NCBI GenBank assembly: GCA_030765055.1
Contig: CM060958.1
Span: 79,258,827-79,322,826 of the forward strand
Source of the DNA: Mantis religiosa
Taxonomy: Eukaryota; Arthropoda; Insecta; Mantodea; Mantidae
Reading direction: 5' to 3'
DNA: 64,000 bases
In this document: piece after piece, positions 34,465 through 46,230 of the stretch
Layout of the letters: each line of letters begins with the position of its first letter
Numbering within the stretch: position 1 is the stretch's first letter
The notes under the pieces: generated by a model
Databases searched by the model: none
What the model was told of the DNA's origin: nothing
Seen by the model: the letters and a program-made list of their open reading frames with translations, nothing else
Made by a program: the position numbers and the translations under genes

Positions 34465-37213
34465 TATTCGTCGACAGGAAAGGTTCAGGTCTTATTTTAA
34501 AAAAGTTTATTCTCCCAAAAAGTTTCAAACTTATTTTATCAAAGTACCATTATTTCAAGCGATTTCACAATTTGGTTGTATTACTTATTATGAGTACTTC
34601 CACATTAATTTATAATGCATTAAGTGATTTAATTGCGTGAATTTTGAACCTTACTTCTAGTGCTGTGTAGCTATTAAGCATTCTCGAGATGTAATTTTCA
34701 GTTTAGGGTTGTTAGTGACATGGGTCAAATGCAGAGTTGTTTAAACTCAAGTTTCAGTCTTTTAGTTTCAGTAAAAATAGCTATTTGAACGTATATAAAC
34801 TGTAAACTTTATGCTATCAATGGCAACTAGTACGTTTGGTAGTACGGCTGAGTGTCAGTAGAAGAAATTAAATATTTTGTAGCTAAAGTTGCATGCTATT
34901 AATTGTTAATGTAAAAGTTTCAACTCATATTGCATATTCTGATGTTACAGTAACCTGAAATAAACATTTGTGTTTTGCTACTGTGCAACAATGCTGCAAT
35001 GTAACCTGGTAGCCAAAGAGATAAATTATTCTAGCTAACGGCATTATTTTGAAAATATATGTCATGCCATACAACACAACACTATTTCATAACTATGTCA
35101 TTATTAATTTTGAAATCAGAAAATATTGTTGTGTTTAAATTATATAATAATTTGAGATAAATGTGAAATAATTTTACTTCTAAATATTTTGTGAACAATT
35201 GACTGCATTTCATTGAAAGCTTTTACTGCGAACATTGTTCAGCCGAAGTTCAATTATACAAGTTACTTATCAGAACGCTGTGAAACCAATAGTAGCAACA
35301 CTGTCGGTTATGTCACTCATGACGAGAAACGAGCGCATTCTAAACTGCACTATGGCACTGTCGAGGGTGGCTATATATGTATACTTTGGGCTCCTTTGGA
35401 TAAATTTAAAAATATATCTAACATAGGACTATTTATATCACTCTAGATTTTTGTAATGATTTTTTTTTAAATAAATAGGTTTGAGATTCTAACATGACAG
35501 ATGAATCGTAAATATATCTTCAGTTCTGAAGGACCCTTGATTTGCGTATAATTGCAAATATAGAAAATAATAACGTAGTGAAATGCACTGCACGACGGAG
35601 CGTTGAGGCTTATTGATCTTCAGTGACATAGCGCTGTGTTAGTTTGTTATCTTGTTTATAGAAAAGTAAAATATCAGTTACCTCCCGTAAAGTATATGCG
35701 AAAAACAATAGAGCACATGAGAGCTGCATGTCCGATAGGACAAATTAGCCAATTAGTTATTGGCTACGCAAATGTAAATTAGTATTGCAGCCGCTCGTTT
35801 GTCGCTTAACACAAAGGGATTTTCACTCCTCTTCTTCTTCCTTGTCACGACATTCAGTTACGTTATATATGATTTCTCGCGCCTGCCGGTATATAGCAGG
35901 TTGCTGTTCAGAAGACATGATTGCATCTGAACAGAATCTACACATATATACATTGGACTCGCCGTGTATGTGCGATAAGCTCGCGTAAACAACTCTGCTG
36001 TTCCATATTTTCCGATAAGCTTATACGCTTTGCATGTAGTATGCTTTAGGAAAATATTGATCGGTTGAAATCTACAGATTTTTTTTTCATCGAATAAGCC
36101 TAAGTTTCTTAAAGCTTGGGTATTTATGAAATATTCCTATTTGTTCCTTTGGAATTTCCATTAGAAATAACGAAGGTATATAATAATATCAAGGCACGCA
36201 TATTCAAAACATTTGATAGGTATGTCACATTATACAGACCTGATGCTTTTATAAATAAGTTTTGGAATAACCATGAAAATAAAATAATAGTAATAAAAAT
36301 GGAACTATTTTCACACAGATATTCTTCCATCTCGTTTGAATTATATTTTTGCTTCCCCTTTGCCTCCTTTTTGATAGTATTTCACACTATATGAATACAT
36401 CAGTATGTACTGTGCTTACTATATGTATATTTACATATGTTGTAACTGTAGGGACTGAAACAAATTTAGCTGCTTTAGAGATAAAGCGGAGTCAAGCCGA
36501 ATTCAGCTAATTCCGTATAGTGTACGAGAGCAATAAACCTGTCTGATAAATGCTATAAATCAATATTGCCAGGAACTAAGAAACGCACGTGTGAACAAAC
36601 CTCGAAGTCGTACATCTTTCTTACTTTAAGGTAATCCCTGGATTACGGCATTCAAACTTGGCAGATTCGCTCAGACTTCTTCCTGGAGAAAAAGCCATTT
36701 TGTGCGTCTGGAATAAAGGCTTTTGGCTGAAAAGTTCCTACGCCTTTAATTTCTGTCTATAACTGGAAGTATTACATTTTGGATGAAATTTTTACATGTG
36801 TATATTTCACATTTCCACTCAAAACTGGTGGTACTTATTATTGCTGAAGTTGGCAAATTAACTTATGTTTAATTGTAAATTTGCTTTATGACATCTAAGT
36901 TACCTGCACCAAAAGAGAGAAGGTTTTAATAGGGCGTGAAATCGAAATATAAAATAATAGTTCGCTATTAAGAATTTGAAGAAAATATTATTACAAAGCC
37001 GCAATAGACAAGCTACAAGAAAAACTACCAGTCACATATTTGAAAATGAAAGTGAATCTTCAAAACATTTTCAGGCAGGCACATTAAGCCCTAAACAAAT
37101 GATGAAGTTTTAATTCTGAGCTGTCCAAGAACATGATGAACTGGCCATCACTTTTAATAATAAATGAAGGCTTTTACGGATGGCATCTTGTTCAATAAAA
37201 GACCATGGTTCAT
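34465..37213. other. AT-rich stretch, nothing recognised
   Basis: Several ORFs of 60-92 codons (for example 35213-35446, 36116-36394) with no motif; the last overlaps another on the opposite strand. No repeat family of this window occurs here. Confidence 0.45.
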
Positions 37214-37388
37214 TATGCTTCCTTATTTCTCTCCTAGACATTTCACTTGCAATTGTGGCAAGCGTCATCAGCGGCGTGGAAACGTTCTCCTTGTAGGCAC
37301 AAAGAGGACAAGAAGAACTTTTCTACGCCACTGATGACGCTTGCCACAATTGCAAGTGAAACATCTGGAAGCGAGATAGGAAGCCCAT
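37214..37388. repeat. Long near-perfect hairpin, arms about 81 nt
   Basis: Arms 37214-37294 and 37308-37388 are complementary around a 13-nt loop. The inner 60 nt have only a few mismatches and include an uninterrupted stretch over CACTTGCAATTGTGGCAAGC and GTCATCA. Transcription from either strand would give a stable stem, suitable for a small-RNA precursor. It could equally be a fold-back transposon relic. The mirrored 61-codon ORFs on both strands are a consequence of the palindrome. Confidence 0.85.
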
Positions 37389-37439
37389 TAGACAACGTCA
37401 TTTTAGCCCGGAATCTGTTATTGAACATTTAATATTATT

Positions 37440-37972
37440 TCTATAATACAACATAAAAATCGTTCTTTATTTGCGTAGAAATACGCTGTTCAATTCTCAC
37501 GTAACAACATTATGTCACATACACACAGTCTACCAAGGTCAATGAGAATAACAAACAGCGTTCTGATCAACTCTCAACACTCTTGTTACACAACTACTAC
37601 TGTTTCAACTCGTCACTACCTTAAATACCTCATTCATAATTCGAGATATTTCCAGAATAATAAAGAACCCGAAATAATCCAGATGTGACCAGAAATTTCC
37701 ATTTATCTCAGTTTGTTTCGGTAAGTCTTTTATCTCAGATATCTTTGTTGCCGGTTATTTGTGTACACTAGCCGCGCTATTGTTAACTATTTATGCAAGC
37801 CCTTTATTACCGTAAAATACTATCCGGCGTCTGTTATCTAATTGCGCCGAAACCTTTATGCCCGTTCCGCGACAGTGCCCACTCCAAACCATTCCTTACG
37901 TGCAACATTTATGAACATTTTATTTTCTAAAAAGAATGATCAATAATATTGATTAACATAATGAACTTTAAC
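37440..37972. other. Intergenic stretch, nothing recognised
   Basis: No ORF of note. Some general resemblance of 37440-37640 to 7370-7600 could not be confirmed by eye. Confidence 0.4.
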
Positions 37973-37984
37973 GATATGTCTGCA

Positions 37985-38226
37985 AGCCCGCCTCGGTAGC
38001 GTAGATGGTAGCATGTCTGCCTCACGTTCAAGAGGTCCCGAGTTCGAATCTCGGTCAGGGTGAGTTACCTGGATAAGGCTTTTACGGGGTTTTCCCTTAC
38101 ACTGATAGACGAATGTCAGGTAACTCTAAGCTCCATGGACACTGGACACATTTGAGCGTCATTTCACGCATTTCATTCAGCGTCCGATATGACTTAACGT
38201 TGGAGGACGTAAAATGATAAAAAATG
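37985..38226 (+). repeat. tRNA-derived SINE, family 1, copy C, full length
   Basis: It has the complete head (GCCCGCCTCGGTAGCGTAG, B box GAGTTCGAATC) and body to GACTTAACGTTGGAGGACGT plus a short A-rich tail. Target-site duplication gatatgtctgca (37973-37984) and gatatgtctctgca (38227-38240) differs by a 2-bp indel. Confidence 0.93.
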
Positions 38227-38240
38227 GATATGTCTCTGCA

Positions 38241-39355
38241 GGTAAAATAAAATGTCTATCTTGATTTTTGACCACGCTGTGATATTTTTTAAATTCGGAA
38301 TTGCCCTTTTGTGATCGGTATAACAAGAGATAGATAAACATTGCTAGGCTAAAGATGAAGTGTATGTTTAAAGCACAGAATTTAACTCGAGCGAGAATAT
38401 TTACACAAGATATGCTGCCTGTTTGAGAACAATAACTCAACATTTTTATCATCTATTATAAGGTAGCGTTTCCATTCCGCCTCTCCCGCTGTAAGTTACC
38501 CGGCGGCTGCCGGCCGTAGTACGCGGTAGAGATAGGCCGTGAGTGGGTTCGATTATAATATAACTACCCTGTATTAAAGTAATTAGTAAAGTAATTTCGA
38601 TAATTAGCTGTTATGTTTTAAAGCATATGTTGGTAGCTATAATATTCTGACTCGTAGATGAAACCGTTTTAGTCATATAAATACTGTTTTTATTTGTTGC
38701 AGTATTATTATTTATGCACTTCTCTTTTGTGATCTTAATTTTTACATTTAGCTGTGTCACTGCGTAATACCCATTCACATGTATTCACCCATATATCTAT
38801 CATTTACATATACATATATTTTAACGTAACGTTTGCAGAGGTAATGGGCACAGGCAACAAGTGCAAAAGTACATAATATAAGCCGAAAAGTTATCCTTTA
38901 TTGTTACAAAAGTAACGAAGACAGCTGACATCATTCACTGCATTTGCATTGGTATTGCTTATACGGAAATAGTTATCTGAACACACCACCCAATATTAAT
39001 CACCATCGAAAGAGATCGTGAAGACAACCTCCAAATAATATATCATTGAGTGAGAAAAATGCAATGATTTTATATGTCCATAAAAACGTAGGGAATGTTA
39101 AAGTTAGGATACAGTAACCCACTTTTAAAAATATTATTATTTATCTCCCTTATTCCATAATTAAATGTGTGATATATTTTTCCAACAGTTTATTTCGATA
39201 TACATGAAGTTGATAGAGAAAAATAAGCTTTGTTTAATATGTGTAAATGTTATATAAAACATAAACGATGTGAATCAGATAGTTTAATTGTATTTCTCAA
39301 AGTGAAAATGAAGTCTAGGGAGCCCTATTTAGAGCTTTTTAACAGCAATATTTTG
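38241..39355. other. Intergenic stretch, nothing recognised
   Basis: AT-rich apart from a short GC-rich patch at 38470-38550 with no recognisable motif. Confidence 0.45.
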
Positions 39356-39359
39356 AAGG

Positions 39360-39670
39360 GCTGCTATTGTACACTGCCGCCAAGCTGTCGCTCAAATTCG
39401 CAGCATTTGTTGGAACTGTTTACCAGCAGGGGCCCGGCTTCCTGTCGGACCGCGACACCCCAACCCTCGCCCGAGCTCACAAATCGAATCAGAGCGGGCT
39501 CACTGACGTTTATAAAAGCCCAAAGAGAGCTAAGCTAGCAAGGCACGGCAAAGAAGGGGGAGCTATTTGGCCCTTTGTGCACATGATAGGTCCCTCTCAA
39601 TCTCTGCTAACCGACTTTATGCAGCACAGTCTCGCTTTTTTTTTCTTTCTCTTTTTTATATGAAGCAGAA
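39360..39670 (+). promoter_or_regulatory. GC-rich block with TATA box, possible promoter or LTR
   Basis: TATAAAAG at 39511-39518 follows a CRE half-site, TGACGT (39504-39509), in a block much richer in GC than its surroundings. Two overlapping plus-strand ORFs of about 100 codons have no recognisable family. A solo LTR is possible, but no ends were identified. Confidence 0.3.
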
Positions 39671-39764
39671 GTCAAAAACGGGACCGTTGACGTGTGTTGA
39701 GGTCGCCGTCCCGCTGACATTTCCACAAAGACTTCAGCAGTGGTTTAGCACTCTTTTGTAACAG

Positions 39765-41550
39765 CTGACATGCTTTAAAATTTGGAAACTCCTCATCGTT
39801 TAGATTAAAGGCTCATGTTGCTACTTGCTACAAAAGATAAAACATCAAAGGCATGACAGCTCAGACTGGGTTGACATCTAGAACATCTTGGGACTGCACA
39901 TCCTTTACATCCAAGATACTAAGATGAATATTAGAAAGGAACAACATTACTTTAATTATTGCGTTTGTATAGCTGAGTTCAACATCTATGTATTATCAGA
40001 AACTCCTTGACTGTACGTTCTTTAACTTGAACTCTACTTTTCCTACCACCCAGCATTGCATACGAAAACTATACCGGCGTCTTAGTTTATGTAGCGATGT
40101 AAACAAAGCAGGAAAATGTATTACTCCGCCGGCGACTGACTGGAGGCAACATTCGCGGTATTTTATTCCCACGTGGCAAACATGTGCGCTGTTTAGTAGC
40201 TTATGCGATAGCACTTTTAGATTGATATTAAACGCAAAAGTGTGTGTGTAGCGTGTAATATAGTTTTCCCCTTGTATGTTGAAAAGTGACTGAATGCTTA
40301 CAAAAATTGCTTAAGTGGAGTCGGAACAGCGCATCTCGCCAATGTTAAAATGAGTTTTCTGGTGCGCTTAGTTCAAGAACCACTGAACGCAACAATTTAA
40401 AATTTTTACTTGTTATTGTACAACACTTTCACAATTCATTAAAGACAGTGGATCTTGATTTGGAGTTTTAATAAAGGATATGCGATTTTTTAAAAAACAA
40501 ATGACTTGAATTTGCTTCTAAAATATTCAAGATTTAACTTGTTTAATTCAAACTTTCACGTATATTTCTACAAGTACCTTTAAAAACAGTTGAAGTATTG
40601 CTTTAATTCCCGAACAAAATTTAAACTTGTAGCTGCAGTAGCTTGATAGATGAGCGCACCCAAAGTTAAAAAAAAAAAAAAAAAAAAAAAAGGGACGGCC
40701 CCGGTACATGTATAGATATCACCATAAATGTTTTGAACACCTATGAATTGATTGAAAATATTTTTGAAGAAACGTCCATGACTATACCTGCGGATGTACA
40801 TGTATGTTTTATCTGTGGACAGCATATATTTCCGATAAGTACAAAAATGAGATTTTGGTTCACTACCTTCCAAAGATGAGACAAGATTTTGAAAAAGATG
40901 TATCCCCAACCCAAACATCCCTTTACCTGAAAGATTTCTTTTTCCTTCCAAAGAGTTTTTAAGCACCACAGCATGCACCAGCATTTTTAGACGAAATCGG
41001 CGGTTTTCATAACTTTAATAATAAATGAAAGAAGAGGAGCTGAGAGGAAGGTTCATTATAAAAGTATGCCGCCCTTGCACCTTTAGTATCGCTTTGTGTT
41101 TTATGGTATTAAAAATTTCTGGGTAGATCATTACCAGCCGTGGTCATTTTCAAGTCAGCAAGTCCATTTTGATAACTACCATCATTTGTTGCACATATGA
41201 TATCCATGTATAATGAACTTTAGAAAAGGACAGTTCGTTAATGAAGCAATTTGCAGCAGTAACAGTAATAATGATGCAGTGATATCTCTGCGAATAATAA
41301 GGTCCAAAACTGTACAACTCATTAATTATGAGCGTTTCATAAACTCGATTAAAACCAACTTCTTCTATGATGTTTAATACTCTTATGAAATCAGCAACGG
41401 TTTATCATTACTATTTATTAGATAGTATTAACTTAAACTGAAAGGAAATTTATTTCTGCAATTACTACTTCCAAGTTTAAAAAATGCTTAAGTTAAAAGA
41501 CGTTTACTTAAATAGTGCTTGCTTACTTCAATACTGGAGGTAAACTGGAG
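39765..41550. other. Intergenic stretch with a poly(A) run
   Basis: A run of about 25 A at 40667-40691 is followed by GGGACGGCCCCGGTAC. It may be the tail of a retroposed sequence, but no insertion boundaries were found. The 134-codon minus-strand ORF crossing it has no recognisable motif. Confidence 0.4.
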
Positions 41551-41554
41551 GTCC

Positions 41555-41680
41555 CTTAGAACACCCGCCTCAGCTTCGTGTTGTCCATCACCAATCTCAT
41601 TCTGCGATCGCCTGGGATCGAATTCGGTCCACCTTGGTGAGAGTCAATCGGTCTAATCGCTCGGTCACGGCGAGGCTATA
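41555..41680 (-). repeat. SINE family 2, head fragment
   Basis: On the minus strand: GACCGAGCGATTAGACCG (A box), CTCTCACCAAGGTGG, TTCGATCCCAGGCGATCGC, AATGAGATTGGTGATGGAC. The 3' half is missing. Confidence 0.8.
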
Positions 41681-42148
41681 AAGTATCCTTAAGAAAACTT
41701 ATTTTTCTATGTACATAACTATAACTGAGATAGATCTGGCAGAAATAGTTTCATTACAATTTCGTCGAAATTGCAGGAAACCGAATTGATAATTGCTGAT
41801 GTTCAACACTTATTTCCATCATATTGTCACTTCAACTGAATAGTGACAGAAATTAAAAGAATACAAACACGTTTAAAGTTAAAACAATAAACAAAAGGAT
41901 ATTTAAAAATGGTTTATGTCACATATAATTATTTTAAGTAAACTATGTGATTAAAAGAGATTATAGCTATGTCAAGTGTACTATGTCCATTTGCAAGGAT
42001 TTTCCTGCTATTATTATGTAATTTAATTACGAGGGCTGTTCAATAATGAATGGACATAATTTTTTACGGTCATAATTTCTCGCACTAAAATTCAATCTGA
42101 TTTTATTCTGTTAGCCTAACGTGAAACAAACTCGCCATAGTAGTCTCA

Positions 42149-42756
42149 TTGTTGGTACTCCTGGTTCCCGCCTGTGAGAACCAGGCAAGTTCAGATATGT
42201 TCAGTATCGCCTACCGCTGCAATGGAGATAACATGCTGTTAAAGTTGATGTTAGAGGAAGATCTGGAGTTTCTTTCAAACGTTATCACTGCTGATGAAAC
42301 TTGGCTACATCATTTTTATCCTGAGAGCAAACAGCAAAGCTCAGTGTGGAAATCTCCTTCATCAACAACTCCCAAAAAAGCCAAAGTGGTTGCTTCTGCT
42401 GGGAAAGTTATAGTCATTTCATTGTTTGGTATTCATGGAATGATCTATAAGCCTGTTGTAACTGTACACGCATCAGTAACTGGACAATACTACAGGGATG
42501 TCCTGAAAACATTGTAAGTTCATATCAGGCAGAAAAGACCACATTTACATGAAGCAAGCTAGATGCTGCATCATGATAATGCGCGGCCAAATATTGCCAA
42601 AGTTTTTGCTGAATATCTTACAAAACTCAACGTTAAGTGCATCCCTCACCCTCCCTATAGTCCGGATTTAGCCCCATGCGACTTTCTTCTATTCCCTAAC
42701 TTGAAGAAACGCCTTCGTGGGAGGCATTATCTCTCATCGGAAGCAGTGGTGAAGGC
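42149..42756 (+). pseudogene. Mariner transposase of M3, part before the LTR insertion
   Basis: The HTH domain is deleted. The remaining frame reads LKLMLEEDLEFLSNVITADETWLHHFYPESK (first Asp in ADETW, about 42292), then KAKVVASAGKVIVIS. A stop near 42515 precedes HHDNARPNIAKVFAEYL (second Asp) and HPPYSPDLAPCDFLLFPNLKK (third Asp), all in a second frame at 42563-42784. The three catalytic Asp codons survive, but without an HTH domain the product could not bind its ends. Confidence 0.88.
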
Positions 42757-43411
42757 TGTAACAGTACTTTTGGGTTATGTTTGAAGTGTGAGGGGTTTAT
42801 AAATTTATAAAAACTGATTATGTAAATATATTTAATATTTTAAATATGTAAAAATGTATGTAATTGTGTGACTGGCCGAAATAATAATGATATGACGTAA
42901 TATGACGTAATGTGGTGACGTGCCACTGGGTCGGCCGATCACAAAATTAAGTAGAAGTAACGATAGTGACGAGAAGTTAATAATCTTTAGGAGAGTGATA
43001 TGTTCTTCAGTCTTGTTAAATTACGAGAGGTCAATAATCTTTAAGAGACAGATATGTTCTTCAGTCTTGTTACATTACGATAAGTTAATAATCTTGTTAT
43101 AAAGGGAAAGAGAGTTTTGTTGTAACGACGAATGTGATGTATACCGCTGCAAGAACAAAAACGTTTTAAGTTGTAGTTCGAATCCGTATAAATATAACCA
43201 ATTACAGAATTTGACTTCTTTATTCCGAACCACGCCTTGAAACACGTATGTCTCATTACTTATTTAGAATTCGATTGATACTTCAAAATAATCATGAAAG
43301 TGAACGCATGAACATAATTTTGGAGCTGATGTTGGCGTGGATGCCTTGTACAGGAGGATCCAAGAAAGAAATCAGAATTAACTACGAATAGTCAAACAAA
43401 GTCCTATTACA
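42757..43411 (+). repeat. 5' LTR, 655 bp
   Basis: Contains tandem TGACGTAA-type motifs at about 42893-42922 and a TATA-like tataaatataacc near 43186. A segment of about 54 bp (GTTCTTCAGTCTTGTTA with flanks, 43000-43090) is tandemly duplicated here but single in the 3' LTR; this accounts for the length difference. Confidence 0.93.
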
Positions 43412-43413
43412 AA

Positions 43414-43431
43414 TGGCGCCCAACGTGGGGC
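43414..43431 (+). promoter_or_regulatory. Primer-binding site
   Basis: TGGCGCCCAACGTGGGGC begins two bases after the 5' LTR. TGG matches the CCA end of a primer tRNA; I cannot name the tRNA with certainty. Confidence 0.8.
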
Positions 43432-43604
43432 CGAATAGGATACAGAAGAGGAGATTAAAACATCGTACAGCTCCGTGGGAATATAAAAGGAAAGGAGAAA
43501 GAAGAGAGAAGAAAGAAAAAAAAGAGAACTGGTTTAAGTGGGTGAAATTAAAAAAAAGTAGTAGTAGATTTATGTTGCTAAGAAATCAGAAAATAGTTAA
43601 AAAG

Positions 43605-44732
43605 ATGGCGAGTAGAAAAGAAATAATAGTGGAAGGAGAAGTTACTGATAGTGTAGGAATGAGTAGGGTGGATGTAGGTTTAAGCAAAGATAACGAGTTA
43701 ATGTTAGAAAGGATAACAAAAATGTTGATGGATGTAAAATCAGACATGTTGGATGTAAAATCAGAAATTTTGAGTAATTTAGATACTAAAATAGGATATT
43801 TAAATGCTAATGTGAATGGTAAAATAGTAGATGTGAAATCAGAGTTGAGTGATGTAAAATCAGAATTAAAACGAGATCTTGAACAAAATATAAATGAATT
43901 GAGGCAAGAAATATCTCAGAATAAAGATAATATTAAAGATTTGAAACAAAGTATGTGCTATTTAGATGTTAACTTAAGACAGGAATTGGCAGAAACTGTA
44001 AGTAATTTAGAGGTTACTTTGTCACAAAAGTTAAAATAGGAATCGAAAGGTGAGATATCACAAGAAATCAGAGAGGGAAGAAAAGAATGTAACGAGAACA
44101 TGGAAAGGTTGTTGCAAACAATAGAACAGAATAAGAATGAAAATAGACAGGAAATTATGGAATTAAGAGAAATGATTCAGGAAACTAGGTTAGGTCAGGA
44201 CATTGTGAAACAAGAAATAAGAATGGAACTAAACAAAGAGTTAGAAATATTTAGGACACAACAGGCAGAAATAACACAAAAACAAAGAGAAGAATTAGGA
44301 GATAAAGTAGAACAAAGAATCAATGTAATTTGTTCTGAAATGCAATTACAACATGATGAAAGTAAGACACACCAAGAGGAAATAAAGTTACAAATTGATG
44401 AGATAGGTAAAGCGAAAGAAGAAGTAATTTTGCAAATTAAAGAGGTAAAAGAACATTTTGAAAAAGAGAAGGATAACTTAGGAAAATTGACACAAGTTGT
44501 AATTGCATTACAGGCTAGTAAAGTAAATAATATGAAAGAAATGTCTAGAACTATAAATATAAATGACTGTGACTTACCAGGTGAATTAATCAATCATCAG
44601 AAGTCTGGTGATGTAGTAAGTGAATGTAGTGAGTTTGCGAGTCCATATAATGATATTAATTATCACAAAAACACACAAAACATGTCCTCACACACACAGC
44701 TTCACAGTCTAGGTCAAAATGTATATGTATAA
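43605..44732 (+). CDS. Gag-like coiled-coil frame of the LTR element, one internal TAG
   Basis: A single frame is open from about 43413 to TAA at 44730, broken only by TAG at 44037-44039. ATG 43605 (MASRKEIIVEGEV) is the likely start; the open part before it is basic and overlaps the leader. The first half repeats DVKSEILSN, DVKSELSDVKSELKRD heptads. The second half (44100-44732) is rich in Glu, Gln and Lys with repeated EIR and QQ-E runs, an extended coiled coil. No CCHC zinc knuckle, protease or RT motif is present. Role as a structural Gag-like protein is inferred from position. The TAG may be decay or a readthrough codon. Confidence 0.6.
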
Positions 44733-44735
44733 GAA

Positions 44736-45023
44736 ATGTTCACACAAATACAAATTCACAATGAAGGTCATAGTGGTCACATGTATGATACACCACACAA
44801 AATAATGTTGTTTTCTTTAAGATTTGAACACACAACTAACCTAACCTTCAAACAACGTTCTGACGTACGTAAAAACAAAAGATGGATTTACCAATTTCTG
44901 GATGCTTGCAAAGATCAGATTAGTCAACTGAAAAATATGTATCACACTAGCAGTTCAAAAGTTACGAGTATTGATACAGGACAGGAAGAAAAATTAAATA
45001 TGTGGGAAAATCACCCAACATGA
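44736..45023 (+). CDS. Downstream 95-codon frame of the LTR element, unknown
   Basis: This lies in the same frame as the gag-like region, right after its TAA. It includes RFEHTTNLTFKQRSDVRKN and WIYQFLDACKDQISQLKN. I do not recognise a family. It may be the real Gag C-terminus cut off by a stop mutation, or a small separate product. Confidence 0.35.
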   Translation: MFTQIQIHNEGHSGHMYDTPHKIMLFSLRFEHTTNLTFKQRSDVRKNKRWIYQFLDACKDQISQLKNMYHTSSSKVTSIDTGQEEKLNMWENHPT

Positions 45024-45458
45024 ATAACTAAACAGAGAATTCTGTTGCATATAAATTGTATATAAACGGATTAAAATGCAATTATTTCATTTTAATTATA
45101 TATGTTCGTTTACAAATAGTTGTTAAAATATTTTTATATTGTTATAGCATGATTGTTCACAGTCAATAATTTAAAATTGTTAAATATAAAAATGCTTTAA
45201 TGCAAATTTGGGGCGGAGCACACCCCCACATGAAATCAAAGATATATATTTAAAAAAAGTGTGTTATAGTAATGCTAAATTGTTGTTAAATGTTCATTTA
45301 TTGTATTTCATTCAATGTATGTATATTGTTATATTTTATGTATGTTATATTGGTGTTATGTAATATTGTTGTAAACAAAATTGTTAATTGGAGCCATTCT
45401 TCGAAATATATGGAACTATATTGTTAATTCCTTTATTTGGTTATTTTTCGATATATTT

Positions 45459-45472
45459 CGAAGAGGGACATT
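45459..45472 (+). promoter_or_regulatory. Polypurine tract
   Basis: GAAGAGGGACATT lies directly before the 3' LTR and is the expected site for plus-strand priming. Confidence 0.7.
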
Positions 45473-46073
45473 TGTAACAGTACTTTTGGGTTATGTTTGA
45501 AGTGTGAGGGGTTTATGAATTTATAAAAACTGATTATGTAAATATATTTAATAACTTAAATATGTAAAAATGTATGTAATTTTGTGATTGGCTGAAATAA
45601 TAATGATATGACGTAATATGACGTAATGTGGTGACGTGCCATTGGATCGGCCAATCACAAAATTAAGTAGAAGTAACGATAGTGACGAGAAGTTAATAAT
45701 GTTTAGGAGAGTGATATGTTCTTCTGTCTTGTTACATTACGATAAATCAATAATCTTGTTATAAAGGGAAAGAGAGTTTTGTTGTAACGACGAATGTGAT
45801 GTATACCGCTGCAAGAACAAAAACGTTTTAAGTTATAGTTCGAATCCGTATAAATATAACCAATTACAGAATTTGACTTCTTTATTCCGAACCACGCCTT
45901 GAAACACGTATGTCTCATGACTTATTTAGAATTCGATTGATACTTCAAAATAATCATGAAAGTGAACGTATGAACTTAATTTTGGAGCTGATGTTGGCGT
46001 GGATGCCTTGTACAGGAGGATCCAAGAAAGAAATCAGAATTAACTACGAATAGTCAAACAAATTCCTGTTTCA
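45473..46073 (+). repeat. 3' LTR, 601 bp
   Basis: Closely matches the 5' LTR apart from the single copy of the 54-bp segment and scattered substitutions. Ends TTTCA directly before the aggc duplication. Confidence 0.93.
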
Positions 46074-46077
46074 AGGC

Positions 46078-46230
46078 TGCGGAGGCAATTTTGAAGGATC
46101 TCTCAAAAATGGTTTCCAGCATATCTTTGAAGACTGGCAGAAACGCTCGGACAAGTGCATCTCATTCAGGGGAGATTATTTTGAGAAGGACCATCGAAAT
46201 AATGAGGATGAATAAAGGTACCTTCTCAAG
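46078..46230 (+). pseudogene. Mariner transposase of M3, C-terminal part after the LTR insertion
   Basis: The sequence resumes TGCGGAGGCAATTTTGAAGG, equivalent to M1 near 2942, and ends in the frame with EDE-like codons (AATGAGGATGAATAA). It shows that the LTR element split one continuous gene. Confidence 0.9.

Larger units (their letters stand above)
42757..46073 (+). mobile_element. Non-autonomous LTR retrotransposon inside M3
   Basis: LTRs at 42757-43411 and 45473-46073 both start TGTAACAG and end in CA; a 4-bp duplication, aggc, lies at 42753-42756 and 46074-46077. Primer-binding site and purine tract are present. The 2.06-kb internal part has a gag-like coiled-coil frame but nothing resembling protease, RT, RNase H or integrase, so it must rely on other elements for movement. 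Confidence 0.92.

Noticed and set aside
37243..37432. Two 61-codon ORFs, one on each strand
   Set aside because: Nearly the same peptide arises on both strands because the DNA is a palindrome.
40580..40984. 134-codon minus-strand ORF
   Set aside because: It runs through the poly(A/T) tract, giving a Phe run, and shows no recognisable domain.
44195..44593. 132-codon minus-strand ORF rich in Ser and Cys
   Set aside because: It is the antisense shadow of the coiled-coil gag-like frame.
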